Source: Candidatus Methanoprimaticola hominis
GTDB taxonomy: Archaea > Thermoplasmatota > Thermoplasmata > Methanomassiliicoccales > Methanomethylophilaceae
Direction: 5' to 3'
DNA length: 5,300 nt
Assembly: GCA_006954465.1 (NCBI GenBank)
Contig: LVVU01000101.1
Span: forward strand, 1-5,300
Part shown: positions 1 to 5,300 of the stretch, in pieces
Position numbering within the stretch: position 1 is the first letter of the stretch
Layout of the letters: every line of letters starts with the position of its first letter
Made by a program: the position numbers and the translations under genes
The notes under the pieces: model-generated
Told to the model about the DNA's origin: nothing
The model's database searches: none
What the model saw: only the letters and a program-made list of their open reading frames with translations

Positions 1-377
1 TCCGCTGGCTGGACAGGGGCTACAAGAAGAGGGTTCTCAAGCTGAGGGAGAAATCCGATCCGCTCGAGGGATCCGCCCAGGCGCGCGGCATCGTCCTGGA
101 GAAGGTCGGAATCGAGGCTAAGCAGCCCAACTCCGCCATCAGGAAGTGCGTCAAGGTCCAGCTCATCAAGAACGGCCGTCAGATCACCGCCTTCGCGGTC
201 GGAGACGGAGCCATCAACTTCATCGACGAGCACGATGAGGTCATGGTCGAAGGTATCGGCGGTAGGATGGGAAGGTCCTACGGAGATATCCCCGGAGTCC
301 GTTACAAGGTTATCAAAGTCAACAACGTCTCCCTCGACATGATGGTCAAGGGAAAGACTGACAAGCCCGTGAGATGA
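1..377 (+). CDS. rpsL: 30S ribosomal protein S12 (5' partial)
   Basis: This is the C-terminal 124 residues of archaeal ribosomal protein S12 (uS12), which lines the decoding centre of the small subunit and monitors codon-anticodon pairing. Reading starts with the codon at base 3; the first two bases belong to a broken codon. The family signatures are clear: the decoding loop with KQPNSAIRK (PNSA at 126-137), then [14 protein letters not shown], then [10 protein letters not shown] (282-311), and a lysine-rich tail ending KPVR. Archaeal S12 is usually a little over 140 residues as I recall, so only about 20 N-terminal residues are missing. The TGA stop at 375-377 overlaps the first ATG of S7. 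No frameshift or missing key residue is seen in the visible part. Identity is very secure; the start and promoter lie outside the window. Confidence 0.97.
   Translation, partial: RWLDRGYKKRVLKLREKSDPLEGSAQARGIVLEKVGIEAKQPNSAIRKCVKVQLIKNGRQITAFAVGDGAINFIDEHDEVMVEGIGGRMGRSYGDIPGVRYKVIKVNNVSLDMMVKGKTDKPVR
369..373 (+). promoter_or_regulatory. Shine-Dalgarno-like GTGAG before S7
   Basis: GTGAG lies inside the last codons of S12. Its GTGA matches the 3' half of the archaeal consensus GGAGGTGA. It abuts the ATG at 374 with no spacer, but sits nine bases before the in-frame ATG at 383. The spacing therefore favours the second start, whereas the ATGA overlap favours coupling at the first. The match is short, so this is only suggestive. 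Confidence 0.4.
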
Positions 378-967
378 ATACGATGGCAGAAGAACTCGTG
401 GCACAGAAGGCCCTCATCTTCGGAAAGTACGACACTTCCGATGTTATCATCAACGATGGCGGCCTCGCTAAATACATCGATCTTACCCCCACCAACGTGC
501 CCCACTCCGGAGGAAAGCACGCCAACAGGTGGTTCGGCAAATCCAGGCTCAGCATCGTCGAGAGGCTGATCAACAACATCATGAGGACCGAGAAGTACAC
601 CGGAAAGAAGATGAAGGCGTACAAGACCGTGTCCCAGGCTTTCGACATCGTCGCGGCCAAGACCAAGAAGAACCCCGTCCAGGTCCTCGTCGAGTGCCTG
701 GAGAACGCGGCTCCCAGGGAGGAGGTCACCAGGCTCCAGTTCGGAGGAATCTCCGTTCCCAAGGCCGTCGATGTCGCCCCTCAGAGGAGGCTCGACATCG
801 CCCTGCGCAACCTGAGCACCGGCGTCGTCACTGCTTCTCAGAAGAACAAGAAGCCCATCTACGAATGTCTCGCAGACGAGCTCATGCTCGCTGCCAAAGG
901 TGACATCACTTCCTTCTCCGTCGCTAAGAAAGAGGAGATGGAGAGGGTCGCCCAGTCCGCGAGATGA
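374..967 (+). CDS. rpsG: 30S ribosomal protein S7
   Basis: Archaeal ribosomal protein S7 (uS7) nucleates assembly of the 30S head by binding the 3' major domain of 16S rRNA, and contacts the E-site tRNA and mRNA. The product is 197 residues from the ATG at 374 or 194 from the ATG at 383, within the range expected for archaeal S7. Recognisable blocks are an N-terminal archaeal extension, then [16 protein letters not shown], the central helix region [20 protein letters not shown], and [20 protein letters not shown]; the C-terminal helix is basic and ends QSAR. The first ATG overlaps the S12 stop as ATGA, indicating translational coupling. The second ATG, opening with MAEELVAQK, is better placed relative to the GTGAG at 369-373. 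EF-2 follows after a short gap. Identity is very secure; the start is uncertain by nine bases. Confidence 0.96.
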   Translation: MNTMAEELVAQKALIFGKYDTSDVIINDGGLAKYIDLTPTNVPHSGGKHANRWFGKSRLSIVERLINNIMRTEKYTGKKMKAYKTVSQAFDIVAAKTKKNPVQVLVECLENAAPREEVTRLQFGGISVPKAVDVAPQRRLDIALRNLSTGVVTASQKNKKPIYECLADELMLAAKGDITSFSVAKKEEMERVAQSAR

Positions 968-978
968 ACTACTAATCG

Positions 979-983
979 AAGGT
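979..983 (+). promoter_or_regulatory. Weak Shine-Dalgarno deciding the EF-2 start
   Basis: AAGGT lies seven bases before the ATG at 991, a normal spacing. It is only one base before the in-frame GTG at 985. This supports ATG 991 as the EF-2 initiator and gives a protein beginning MGRKEDN, which matches the usual archaeal EF-2 N-terminus as I recall it. Confidence 0.5.
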
Positions 984-990
984 TGTGGAC

Positions 991-3276
991 ATGGGACGCA
1001 AAGAGGACAACGCGAAGAAAGCAGTAGAACTGATGAAGGATCAGACCCACATCAGGAACCTCGGAACTGCAGCACATATCGACCACGGAAAGACGACATT
1101 CTCCGACAACCTGATCGCAGGTGCCGGAATGATGTCCTCCGAGACCGCCGGCGAGCAGCGTCTGCTCGATTACGACGAGCAGGAGGCCGCCAGGGGTATC
1201 ACGATCAACGCCGCATCCGCGGCCATGGTCGTTCCTTACAAGGACCCCAAGAGCAAGGTCGTCGACCACTACCTGGTCAACCTGATCGACACCCCCGGAC
1301 ATGTCGACTTCGGTGGAGACGTCACCAGGGCCATGAGGGCTCTGGACGGTGTGTACATCCTGTGCTGGGCCGTCGAAGGTATCATGCCTCAGACCGAGAC
1401 CGTCATCAGGCAGGCGATGAAGGAGCGTGTCAAGCCCATGCTCTTCATCAACAAGGTCGACAGGGCGATCGTCGAGCAGCAGCTCACCCCTCAGATGATG
1501 ATCGAGAAGTTCTCCAAGATCATCACCCAGTTCAACCAGAAGATCGCCGATGCGCTTCCGGCTCCTCTGAACAAGGAATGGCAGGTCAGCCTCCAGGACG
1601 GTACCGTCGCTCTGGGATCCGCTTTCAACAACTGGGCGGTTTCCATCCCCTACCTCCAGAGGCCCGAGGTCACCAAGAAGGCCATCGAGATCGCTCCCGA
1701 GCTCGCAGCCGAGCTCAAGGACAAGCCCTTCAACCTGAACACCGTCTTCAAGCTCTGCGCCGAGGAGGGTGGACAGGAGAAGCTGGCCAAGATCATCCCG
1801 ATCGCCGACGTCGTCCTCGAGATGGCCATCAACCACATCCCCAACCCCGTGGATTCCCAGAAGGTCCGTATCCCCACCATCTGGAAGGGAGACCTCAACA
1901 CCCCTCTTGGACAGCACATGCTGAACTGCGACCCCAACGGAGAGGTCGCCATGATGGTCACCAAGATCATCATGGACAAGCAGGCCGGAGAGATCGCCAT
2001 CGGAAGGCTGTTCTCCGGTACCGTGAAGAAGGGTCAGACCCTCTACATTGCCGGGCAGGCCAACCCCCAGAGGGTTCAGACCGTCGCTCTCATGGTCGGT
2101 GCCGACAGGACCCCCATCGAGGAGTGTAAGGCCGGAAACATCGTCGCCCTGACCGGACTCAAGGACGCCATCGCCGGAAGCACCGTGTCCTCCATCAAGG
2201 ACATGGAGCCCTTCGAGAGGATGGCCCACTACTCCGAGCCCGTCATCACGAAGGCCATCGAGGCCAAGAACATGGCCGACCTGCCCAAGCTGGTCGAGGT
2301 CCTGAGGGTCATCGCCAAGGCCGACCCCTCGCTGAACATCGAGATCAACAACGAGACCGGCGAGCACCTGATGTCCGGTATGGGAGAGCTCCACCTGGAG
2401 ATCACCGAGTACAGGATCATCAACGAGCAGGGAGTCGACATCATCTCCTCCCCGCCCATCGTCGTGTACCAGGAGTCCGTCAAGGGATCCAACCCCAACG
2501 AGTTCGAGGGTAAATCGCCCAACAAGCACAACAAGTTCTACTTCATCGTCAGTCCTCTCGAGGACTCTGTGAAGGACGCCATCCGCAAGAACGAGATTGA
2601 CGTCGACGCGAAGATCAAGGACCCCAAGGCCCTGGCCAAGCAGCTGAAGGACCTCGGAATGAGCGATGTCGAGGCGAAAGGTGTTGTCGCCTTCCACAAC
2701 AACAACGTGCTGATCGACTGCACCAAGGGTATCCAGTACCTGCACGAGACCATGGAGCTCGTCAAGCAGTCCTTCGACGAGGCCATGTCCAGGGGACCCC
2801 TCGCCGCCGAGAAGATCGCCGGCGTCAAGGTCTGCCTCATGGATGCTAAGCTGCACGAGGATACCATCCACAGGGGTCCCGCGCAGATCATCCCCGCAGT
2901 CAGGGACGGTATCTACGGAGCCATGTGCCAGGCCGGCAGGATCCTGCTCGAGCCCATGCAGAAGCTCTTCATCAGCGTTCCGCCCGACTACATGGGCGGA
3001 GCGGTCAACCTGATCAACCAGCGCCGCGGAACCATCCTCGAGATGGGACAGGAGGGATCCGATTCCACCGTCACCGCTGAGGTGCCCGTCGCCGACATGT
3101 TCGGATTCTCGTCCGACATCCGTGGATCCACCCAGGGACGCGCCATCTGGTCCGTCGAGAACGCTGGATTCCACCAGGTCCCGCCTGAGCTTCAGAAGAA
3201 GATCGTCTCCGACATCAGGACGAGGAAGGGACTCAACCCCGAGCCCTACGATGCGAATTACTACTCCGGCCTGTGA
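991..3276 (+). CDS. fusA: Elongation factor 2 (translocation GTPase)
   Basis: Archaeal EF-2 (aEF-2) is the GTPase that moves tRNA and mRNA through the ribosome after peptide-bond formation. The ATG at 991 is preferred over the in-frame GTG at 985; this gives 761 residues. GTPase motifs are intact: G1 AHIDHGKTT at 28-36, switch I Thr71 in RGITINAA, G3 DTPGH at 100-104, G4 NKVD at 154-157, and GSAFNNWA near 209-216 as the G5 region. Domain II follows. The domain III motif SGMGELHLEI starts at 462, and domain IV begins around PPIVVYQES at 488. The domain IV tip holds DTIHRGPAQIIP, where His627 is the expected diphthamide site. Domain V ends with RTRKGLNPEP. The protein is about 30 residues longer than the roughly 730 I expect, apparently partly through extra sequence after the G5 motif. 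It lies 23 bases after S7, so it is probably co-transcribed with it. Confidence 0.97.
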   Translation: MGRKEDNAKKAVELMKDQTHIRNLGTAAHIDHGKTTFSDNLIAGAGMMSSETAGEQRLLDYDEQEAARGITINAASAAMVVPYKDPKSKVVDHYLVNLIDTPGHVDFGGDVTRAMRALDGVYILCWAVEGIMPQTETVIRQAMKERVKPMLFINKVDRAIVEQQLTPQMMIEKFSKIITQFNQKIADALPAPLNKEWQVSLQDGTVALGSAFNNWAVSIPYLQRPEVTKKAIEIAPELAAELKDKPFNLNTVFKLCAEEGGQEKLAKIIPIADVVLEMAINHIPNPVDSQKVRIPTIWKGDLNTPLGQHMLNCDPNGEVAMMVTKIIMDKQAGEIAIGRLFSGTVKKGQTLYIAGQANPQRVQTVALMVGADRTPIEECKAGNIVALTGLKDAIAGSTVSSIKDMEPFERMAHYSEPVITKAIEAKNMADLPKLVEVLRVIAKADPSLNIEINNETGEHLMSGMGELHLEITEYRIINEQGVDIISSPPIVVYQESVKGSNPNEFEGKSPNKHNKFYFIVSPLEDSVKDAIRKNEIDVDAKIKDPKALAKQLKDLGMSDVEAKGVVAFHNNNVLIDCTKGIQYLHETMELVKQSFDEAMSRGPLAAEKIAGVKVCLMDAKLHEDTIHRGPAQIIPAVRDGIYGAMCQAGRILLEPMQKLFISVPPDYMGGAVNLINQRRGTILEMGQEGSDSTVTAEVPVADMFGFSSDIRGSTQGRAIWSVENAGFHQVPPELQKKIVSDIRTRKGLNPEPYDANYYSGL

Positions 3277-3283
3277 GGCCTGC

Positions 3284-3320
3284 AAACCTTAAATACAAAA
3301 CCCTTTATCAGAAAAATTAG
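3284..3320 (+). promoter_or_regulatory. Probable internal archaeal promoter for EF-1A
   Basis: The 67-base spacer between EF-2 and EF-1A is sharply more A/T-rich than the flanking genes. It holds TTAAATA at about 3289-3295, a good archaeal TATA box, with an A/C-rich stretch just upstream that could serve as the BRE. Placing initiation about 25 bases downstream predicts a start near 3317-3321 and a leader of about 25 bases, which leaves room for the ribosome-binding site. A second candidate, CTTTATC at 3303-3309, would start transcription closer to the ATG. The position and composition are seen; promoter activity is inferred. Confidence 0.65.
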
Positions 3321-3331
3321 CGTTCCACAAC

Positions 3332-3336
3332 GGAGG
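3332..3336 (+). promoter_or_regulatory. Strong ribosome-binding site of EF-1A
   Basis: GGAGG ends seven bases before the ATG at 3344. It is the best Shine-Dalgarno match in the window, fitting the very high expression expected of EF-1A. A closer out-of-frame ATG at 3339 opens no gene. Confidence 0.75.
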
Positions 3337-3343
3337 AAATGAA

Positions 3344-4609
3344 ATGGCAGAGAAAGAGCACATGAATCTGGTCATCATCGGCCACGTCGACCACGGAAAG
3401 TCCACCCTCACCGGAAGGATCCTGCTGGAGACCGGCGCGATCGACCCTCACCTCGTCGAGAAATACAAGAAGGAGGCCGAGGAGAAAGGAAAGGGATCCT
3501 TCTACTTCGCCTGGGTCATGGATGGACTCAAGGAGGAGAGGGAGAGGGGAGTCACCATCGATGTCGCCCACAAGAAGTTCTACACCGACAAGTACTACTT
3601 CACCGTCATCGACGCTCCCGGACACCGTGACTTCGTCAAGAACATGATCACCGGAACCTCCCAGGCCGATGCAGCCATCATCACCTGCAGCGCCATCGAG
3701 GGACCCCAGGCCCAGACCAAGGAGCACGTCTTCCTCGCTACCACCCTCGGTGTCAAGCAGATCATCGTCGCCATCAACAAGATGGACGCCGTGAAGTTCG
3801 ACGAGGCCAAGTACAACGAGGCCAAGGACGCCATGATCAAGCTGATGAAGATGGTCGGAATCAAGACCGATGAGGTCCCGTTCATCCCCGTCTCCGCTTA
3901 CACCGGCGACAATGTCAAGGTCCCCTCCGCCCAGATGCCCTGGTACAAGGGACCCACCCTCATACAGGCCCTCGACAACCTCAAGGTTCCCGAGAAGCAC
4001 ACCGAGAAGCCCCTCAGGCTGCCTATCCAGGATGTCTACACCATCACCGGAATCGGAACCGTCCCCGTCGGACGTGTCGAGACCGGTATCCTCAAGCCCA
4101 ACATGAAGGTCATGTTCGAGCCCTCCCACGTTCCTGGAGAGGTCAAGTCCATCGAGATGCACCACGAGCAGCTGCCCCAGGCTCTGCCCGGAGACAACGT
4201 CGGATTCAACGTCCGTGGAGTCGCAAAGAACGACATCAAGAGGGGAGACGTCGCCGGACCCGTCGACAACCCTCCGTCCGTCGCCAAGACGTTCACCGCT
4301 CAGATTGTCGTCCTGAACCACCCCTCGGTCATCACCGTCGGATACACCCCTGTCTTCCACTGCCACACCACGCAGACCGCTTGCAGGTTCGTTGAGCTCG
4401 TGAAGTCCATCGACCCCAAGACCGGACAGACCAAGGCCGACCACCCCGACTTCCTCAAGACCGGTGACATCGCCATCGTCAAGCTGGAGCCGACCAAGCC
4501 CATGGTCATCGAGACTGCGAAAGAGTTCCCGCCTCTCGGAAGGTTCGCTATCCGCGACATGGGTCAGACCGTTGCCGCCGGAATGTGCATCTCCGTGGAG
4601 AAGGCTTGA
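3344..4609 (+). CDS. tuf: Elongation factor 1-alpha (EF-1A)
   Basis: EF-1A is the GTPase that carries aminoacyl-tRNA to the ribosomal A site, the archaeal counterpart of EF-Tu. The 421-residue product has the normal length. The G domain shows G1 GHVDHGKST at 13-21, switch I Thr71 in [10 protein letters not shown]3 DAPGH at 90-94 followed by [11 protein letters not shown]4 NKMD at 145-148 and G5 SA at 184-185. Domain 2 starts near [20 protein letters not shown] and includes SIEMHHE and [10 protein letters not shown]. Domain 3 includes [19 protein letters not shown] and ends [18 protein letters not shown]. The overall wording is close to Thermoplasmata EF-1A as I remember it. The gene has its own likely promoter and a strong ribosome-binding site, while S10 follows 16 bases later. 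No Leu TTA or CTA and no Ser TCA codon occurs, consistent with strong codon selection. Confidence 0.98.
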   Translation: MAEKEHMNLVIIGHVDHGKSTLTGRILLETGAIDPHLVEKYKKEAEEKGKGSFYFAWVMDGLKEERERGVTIDVAHKKFYTDKYYFTVIDAPGHRDFVKNMITGTSQADAAIITCSAIEGPQAQTKEHVFLATTLGVKQIIVAINKMDAVKFDEAKYNEAKDAMIKLMKMVGIKTDEVPFIPVSAYTGDNVKVPSAQMPWYKGPTLIQALDNLKVPEKHTEKPLRLPIQDVYTITGIGTVPVGRVETGILKPNMKVMFEPSHVPGEVKSIEMHHEQLPQALPGDNVGFNVRGVAKNDIKRGDVAGPVDNPPSVAKTFTAQIVVLNHPSVITVGYTPVFHCHTTQTACRFVELVKSIDPKTGQTKADHPDFLKTGDIAIVKLEPTKPMVIETAKEFPPLGRFAIRDMGQTVAAGMCISVEKA

Positions 4610-4625
4610 ATCCTCAGTGATTGAG

Positions 4626-4940
4626 ATGTCGCAGCGCGCAAGAATCTCTCTCAGCGGCACCGACCCCGCAAAGGTCGACGGTGTCTGCTCCCAGATCAAG
4701 GGGATCTCCCAGAGGACCGGAGTGGACATCCGCGGGCCCGTCCCCCTGCCTACCAAGAAGCTGAAGGTAGCCTGCAGGAAGAGCCCTGATGGAGAGGGAA
4801 GCGAGACCGTCGACCACTGGGAGATGAGGATCCACAAGAGGCTCATCGACCTCGACGCCGATGAGCGCGCCCTCAGGCAGCTGATGAGGATCCAGGTCCC
4901 CGATGGCGTGAACATCGAGATCGTGCTCCGCAGCACATAA
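4626..4940 (+). CDS. rpsJ: 30S ribosomal protein S10
   Basis: Archaeal ribosomal protein S10 (uS10) is a component of the 30S head. The 104-residue product has the expected size and reads [10 protein letters not shown] at the N-terminus, then [19 protein letters not shown], where the RGPVPLPTK loop is the family hallmark. Next comes [17 protein letters not shown], and the C-terminus is the [13 protein letters not shown] strand. The ATG at 4626 is chosen because the protein then starts MSQRARISL; an in-frame GTG at 4617 would add three residues. GTGAT at 4617-4621 is a short Shine-Dalgarno-like match four bases before the ATG. Placement directly after EF-1A is the common archaeal order. It is probably transcribed with EF-1A and, by readthrough, with the whole operon. 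It ends in TAA, unlike the four upstream genes, which all end in TGA. Confidence 0.96.
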   Translation: MSQRARISLSGTDPAKVDGVCSQIKGISQRTGVDIRGPVPLPTKKLKVACRKSPDGEGSETVDHWEMRIHKRLIDLDADERALRQLMRIQVPDGVNIEIVLRST

Positions 4941-4949
4941 ACCTTTCAA

Positions 4950-4965
4950 GCGGGGGAGCCCCCGC
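4950..4965 (+). other. GC-only inverted repeat just after S10
   Basis: GCGGGGGAGCCCCCGC forms a near-perfect hairpin nine bases after the S10 stop, with six to seven G-C pairs around a two- to four-base turn. No T run follows it directly, so it is not a textbook intrinsic terminator. It may protect the 3' end of the operon mRNA or assist termination together with the second hairpin. Confidence 0.55.
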
Positions 4966-4978
4966 CATTCCTGCAGTC

Positions 4979-5024
4979 CAGGGTCCTGGCCCTCCGGGTC
5001 CCTGTGCTGCTTCTTTCTTCTTCC
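4979..5024 (+). terminator. Probable str operon terminator (hairpin plus pyrimidine tract)
   Basis: CAGGG at 4979-4983 pairs with CCCTG at 5000-5004. An inner stem of CCTGG (4985-4989) with CCGGG (4994-4998, one G-T pair) closes on a four-base loop, CCCT, with a single T-T mismatch between the two stems. Five bases later comes an unbroken T-rich pyrimidine tract, CTTCTTTCTTCTTCC at 5010-5024. Archaeal termination depends mainly on T-rich stretches in the non-template strand, so the tract is the likelier signal and the hairpin an accessory. The structure was paired by eye, without folding energies. Confidence 0.5.
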
Positions 5025-5078
5025 ACAGCATACTTCTGTTCATTCTGATTCAGGGGGTTCGTTCGCTTCGGGGCGATA

Positions 5079-5112
5079 GTTAATTATCTCCCTGTTCTAC
5101 CCGGATTAAGTG
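5079..5112 (+). promoter_or_regulatory. Probable promoter of ilvD
   Basis: TTAATTATC at 5080-5088 is the most A/T-rich stretch in the S10-ilvD spacer and fits an archaeal TATA box. Initiation about 25 bases downstream would fall near 5107-5112, giving a leader of only about ten bases. AGTGAT at 5109-5114 resembles a Shine-Dalgarno site five bases before the ATG, and might be largely untranscribed if the leader is that short. Confidence 0.5.
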
Positions 5113-5119
5113 ATCGTTG

Positions 5120-5300
5120 ATGAGAAGCGATGCAGTCAAGAAAGGGCCCGCAGCGGCCCCGCAGAGAAGCCTTCTCAGGGCGGACGGACTCGTAGACGAT
5201 GATTTCGACAAGCCCTTCATCGGAATAGCGAACTCCTGGAACGAGATCGTTCCTGGACACATACATCTCAATGAGATCGTAGAGGCCGTCAAGGAGGGAA
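5120..5300 (+). CDS. ilvD: Dihydroxy-acid dehydratase (3' partial)
   Basis: These are the first 60 codons of a dehydratase of the IlvD/Edd family, most likely dihydroxy-acid dehydratase. That cytoplasmic iron-sulfur enzyme converts 2,3-dihydroxy-isovalerate and its methylvalerate homologue to the 2-oxo acids leading to valine, leucine and isoleucine. The start reads MRSDAVKKG, followed by RSLLRADGL, then [20 protein letters not shown], the conserved N-terminal block of the family (NS...VPGH.HL). The cluster-binding cysteines and the active site lie beyond the window, so a sister activity such as a sugar-acid dehydratase cannot be excluded. The MRSD...KKG opening is typical of archaeal IlvD as I recall it. 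It is separated from S10 by 179 bases with a probable terminator and promoter, so it looks like an independent unit. Confidence 0.9.
   Translation, partial: MRSDAVKKGPAAAPQRSLLRADGLVDDDFDKPFIGIANSWNEIVPGHIHLNEIVEAVKEG

Noticed and set aside
985..990. GTG at 985 as the EF-2 start
   Set aside because: It leaves only one base between AAGGT and the start codon. The ATG at 991 has normal spacing and gives the standard MGRKED-type N-terminus.
900..2129. A 409-residue + strand open frame overlapping S7 and EF-2
   Set aside because: It is a shifted frame of S7 and EF-2 with Arg/Gly/Pro/His-rich composition typical of G/C-rich frame shadows.
859..3285. An 808-residue open frame on the minus strand across all of EF-2
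   Set aside because: It is in codon register with EF-2 and stays open only because EF-2 lacks TTA, CTA and TCA codons. Its translation is a low-complexity run rich in Asp, Gly, Leu, Val and His with no family motif.
4464..4625. An in-frame upstream extension of S10 into EF-1A
   Set aside because: The added residues are the shifted frame of EF-1A; S10 homology begins at the ATG at 4626.
3317..4936. A 539-residue open frame on the minus strand across EF-1A and S10
   Set aside because: Same explanation as for EF-2: it is in register with EF-1A, has biased low-complexity composition, and begins inside S10 without a promoter or ribosome-binding site.
4941..5119. A tRNA or small RNA gene in the S10-ilvD spacer
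   Set aside because: No cloverleaf, no T-loop GTTCRA-type motif in a suitable context and no CCA-end pairing could be assembled; only local hairpins are visible.
5080..5292. Minus-strand open frames over the ilvD start
   Set aside because: They are shadows of ilvD, whose + strand translation matches a well-known family.

Overview
The window is an archaeal str (streptomycin-type) translation operon followed by the start of an amino-acid biosynthesis gene. All six protein genes lie on the + strand. In order they are ribosomal protein S12 (5' end cut off by the window), S7, elongation factor 2, elongation factor 1-alpha, ribosomal protein S10, and the first 60 codons of a dihydroxy-acid dehydratase (ilvD).

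The archaeal assignment is firm. The factors are EF-2 (with the domain IV loop carrying the diphthamide-site histidine) and EF-1A rather than EF-G and EF-Tu. S10 is the archaeal type directly after EF-1A, and A/T-rich TATA-like elements precede EF-1A and ilvD. Within the Archaea, EF-1A reads much like Thermoplasmata sequences ([15 protein letters not shown], and WYKGPTL before domain 2). The high G/C third positions, heavy AGG use for Arg and moderate GC content suggest a mesophilic Thermoplasmata member such as the Methanomassiliicoccales. That lineage call is inference from remembered sequences.

Layout: 1-377 S12; 374-967 S7, overlapping S12 by ATGA; 991-3276 EF-2 after a 23-base gap; 3277-3343 an A/T-rich spacer with a probable internal promoter and a strong Shine-Dalgarno site; 3344-4609 EF-1A; 4626-4940 S10 after a 16-base gap; 4941-5119 a non-coding spacer with two GC-rich hairpins, a pyrimidine tract (probable operon end) and a TATA-like element; 5120-5300 ilvD, running off the right edge.

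Functionally, S12 and S7 form part of the decoding centre and the head of the 30S subunit, S10 is a head protein, EF-1A delivers aminoacyl-tRNA and EF-2 drives translocation, so the block encodes the moving parts of elongation. The internal promoter would let EF-1A (and S10) be made in excess over the ribosomal proteins. IlvD belongs to branched-chain amino-acid synthesis and looks like a separate transcription unit. I found no mobile element, CRISPR array, RNA gene or sign of a novel system. The findings are modest points of gene architecture.
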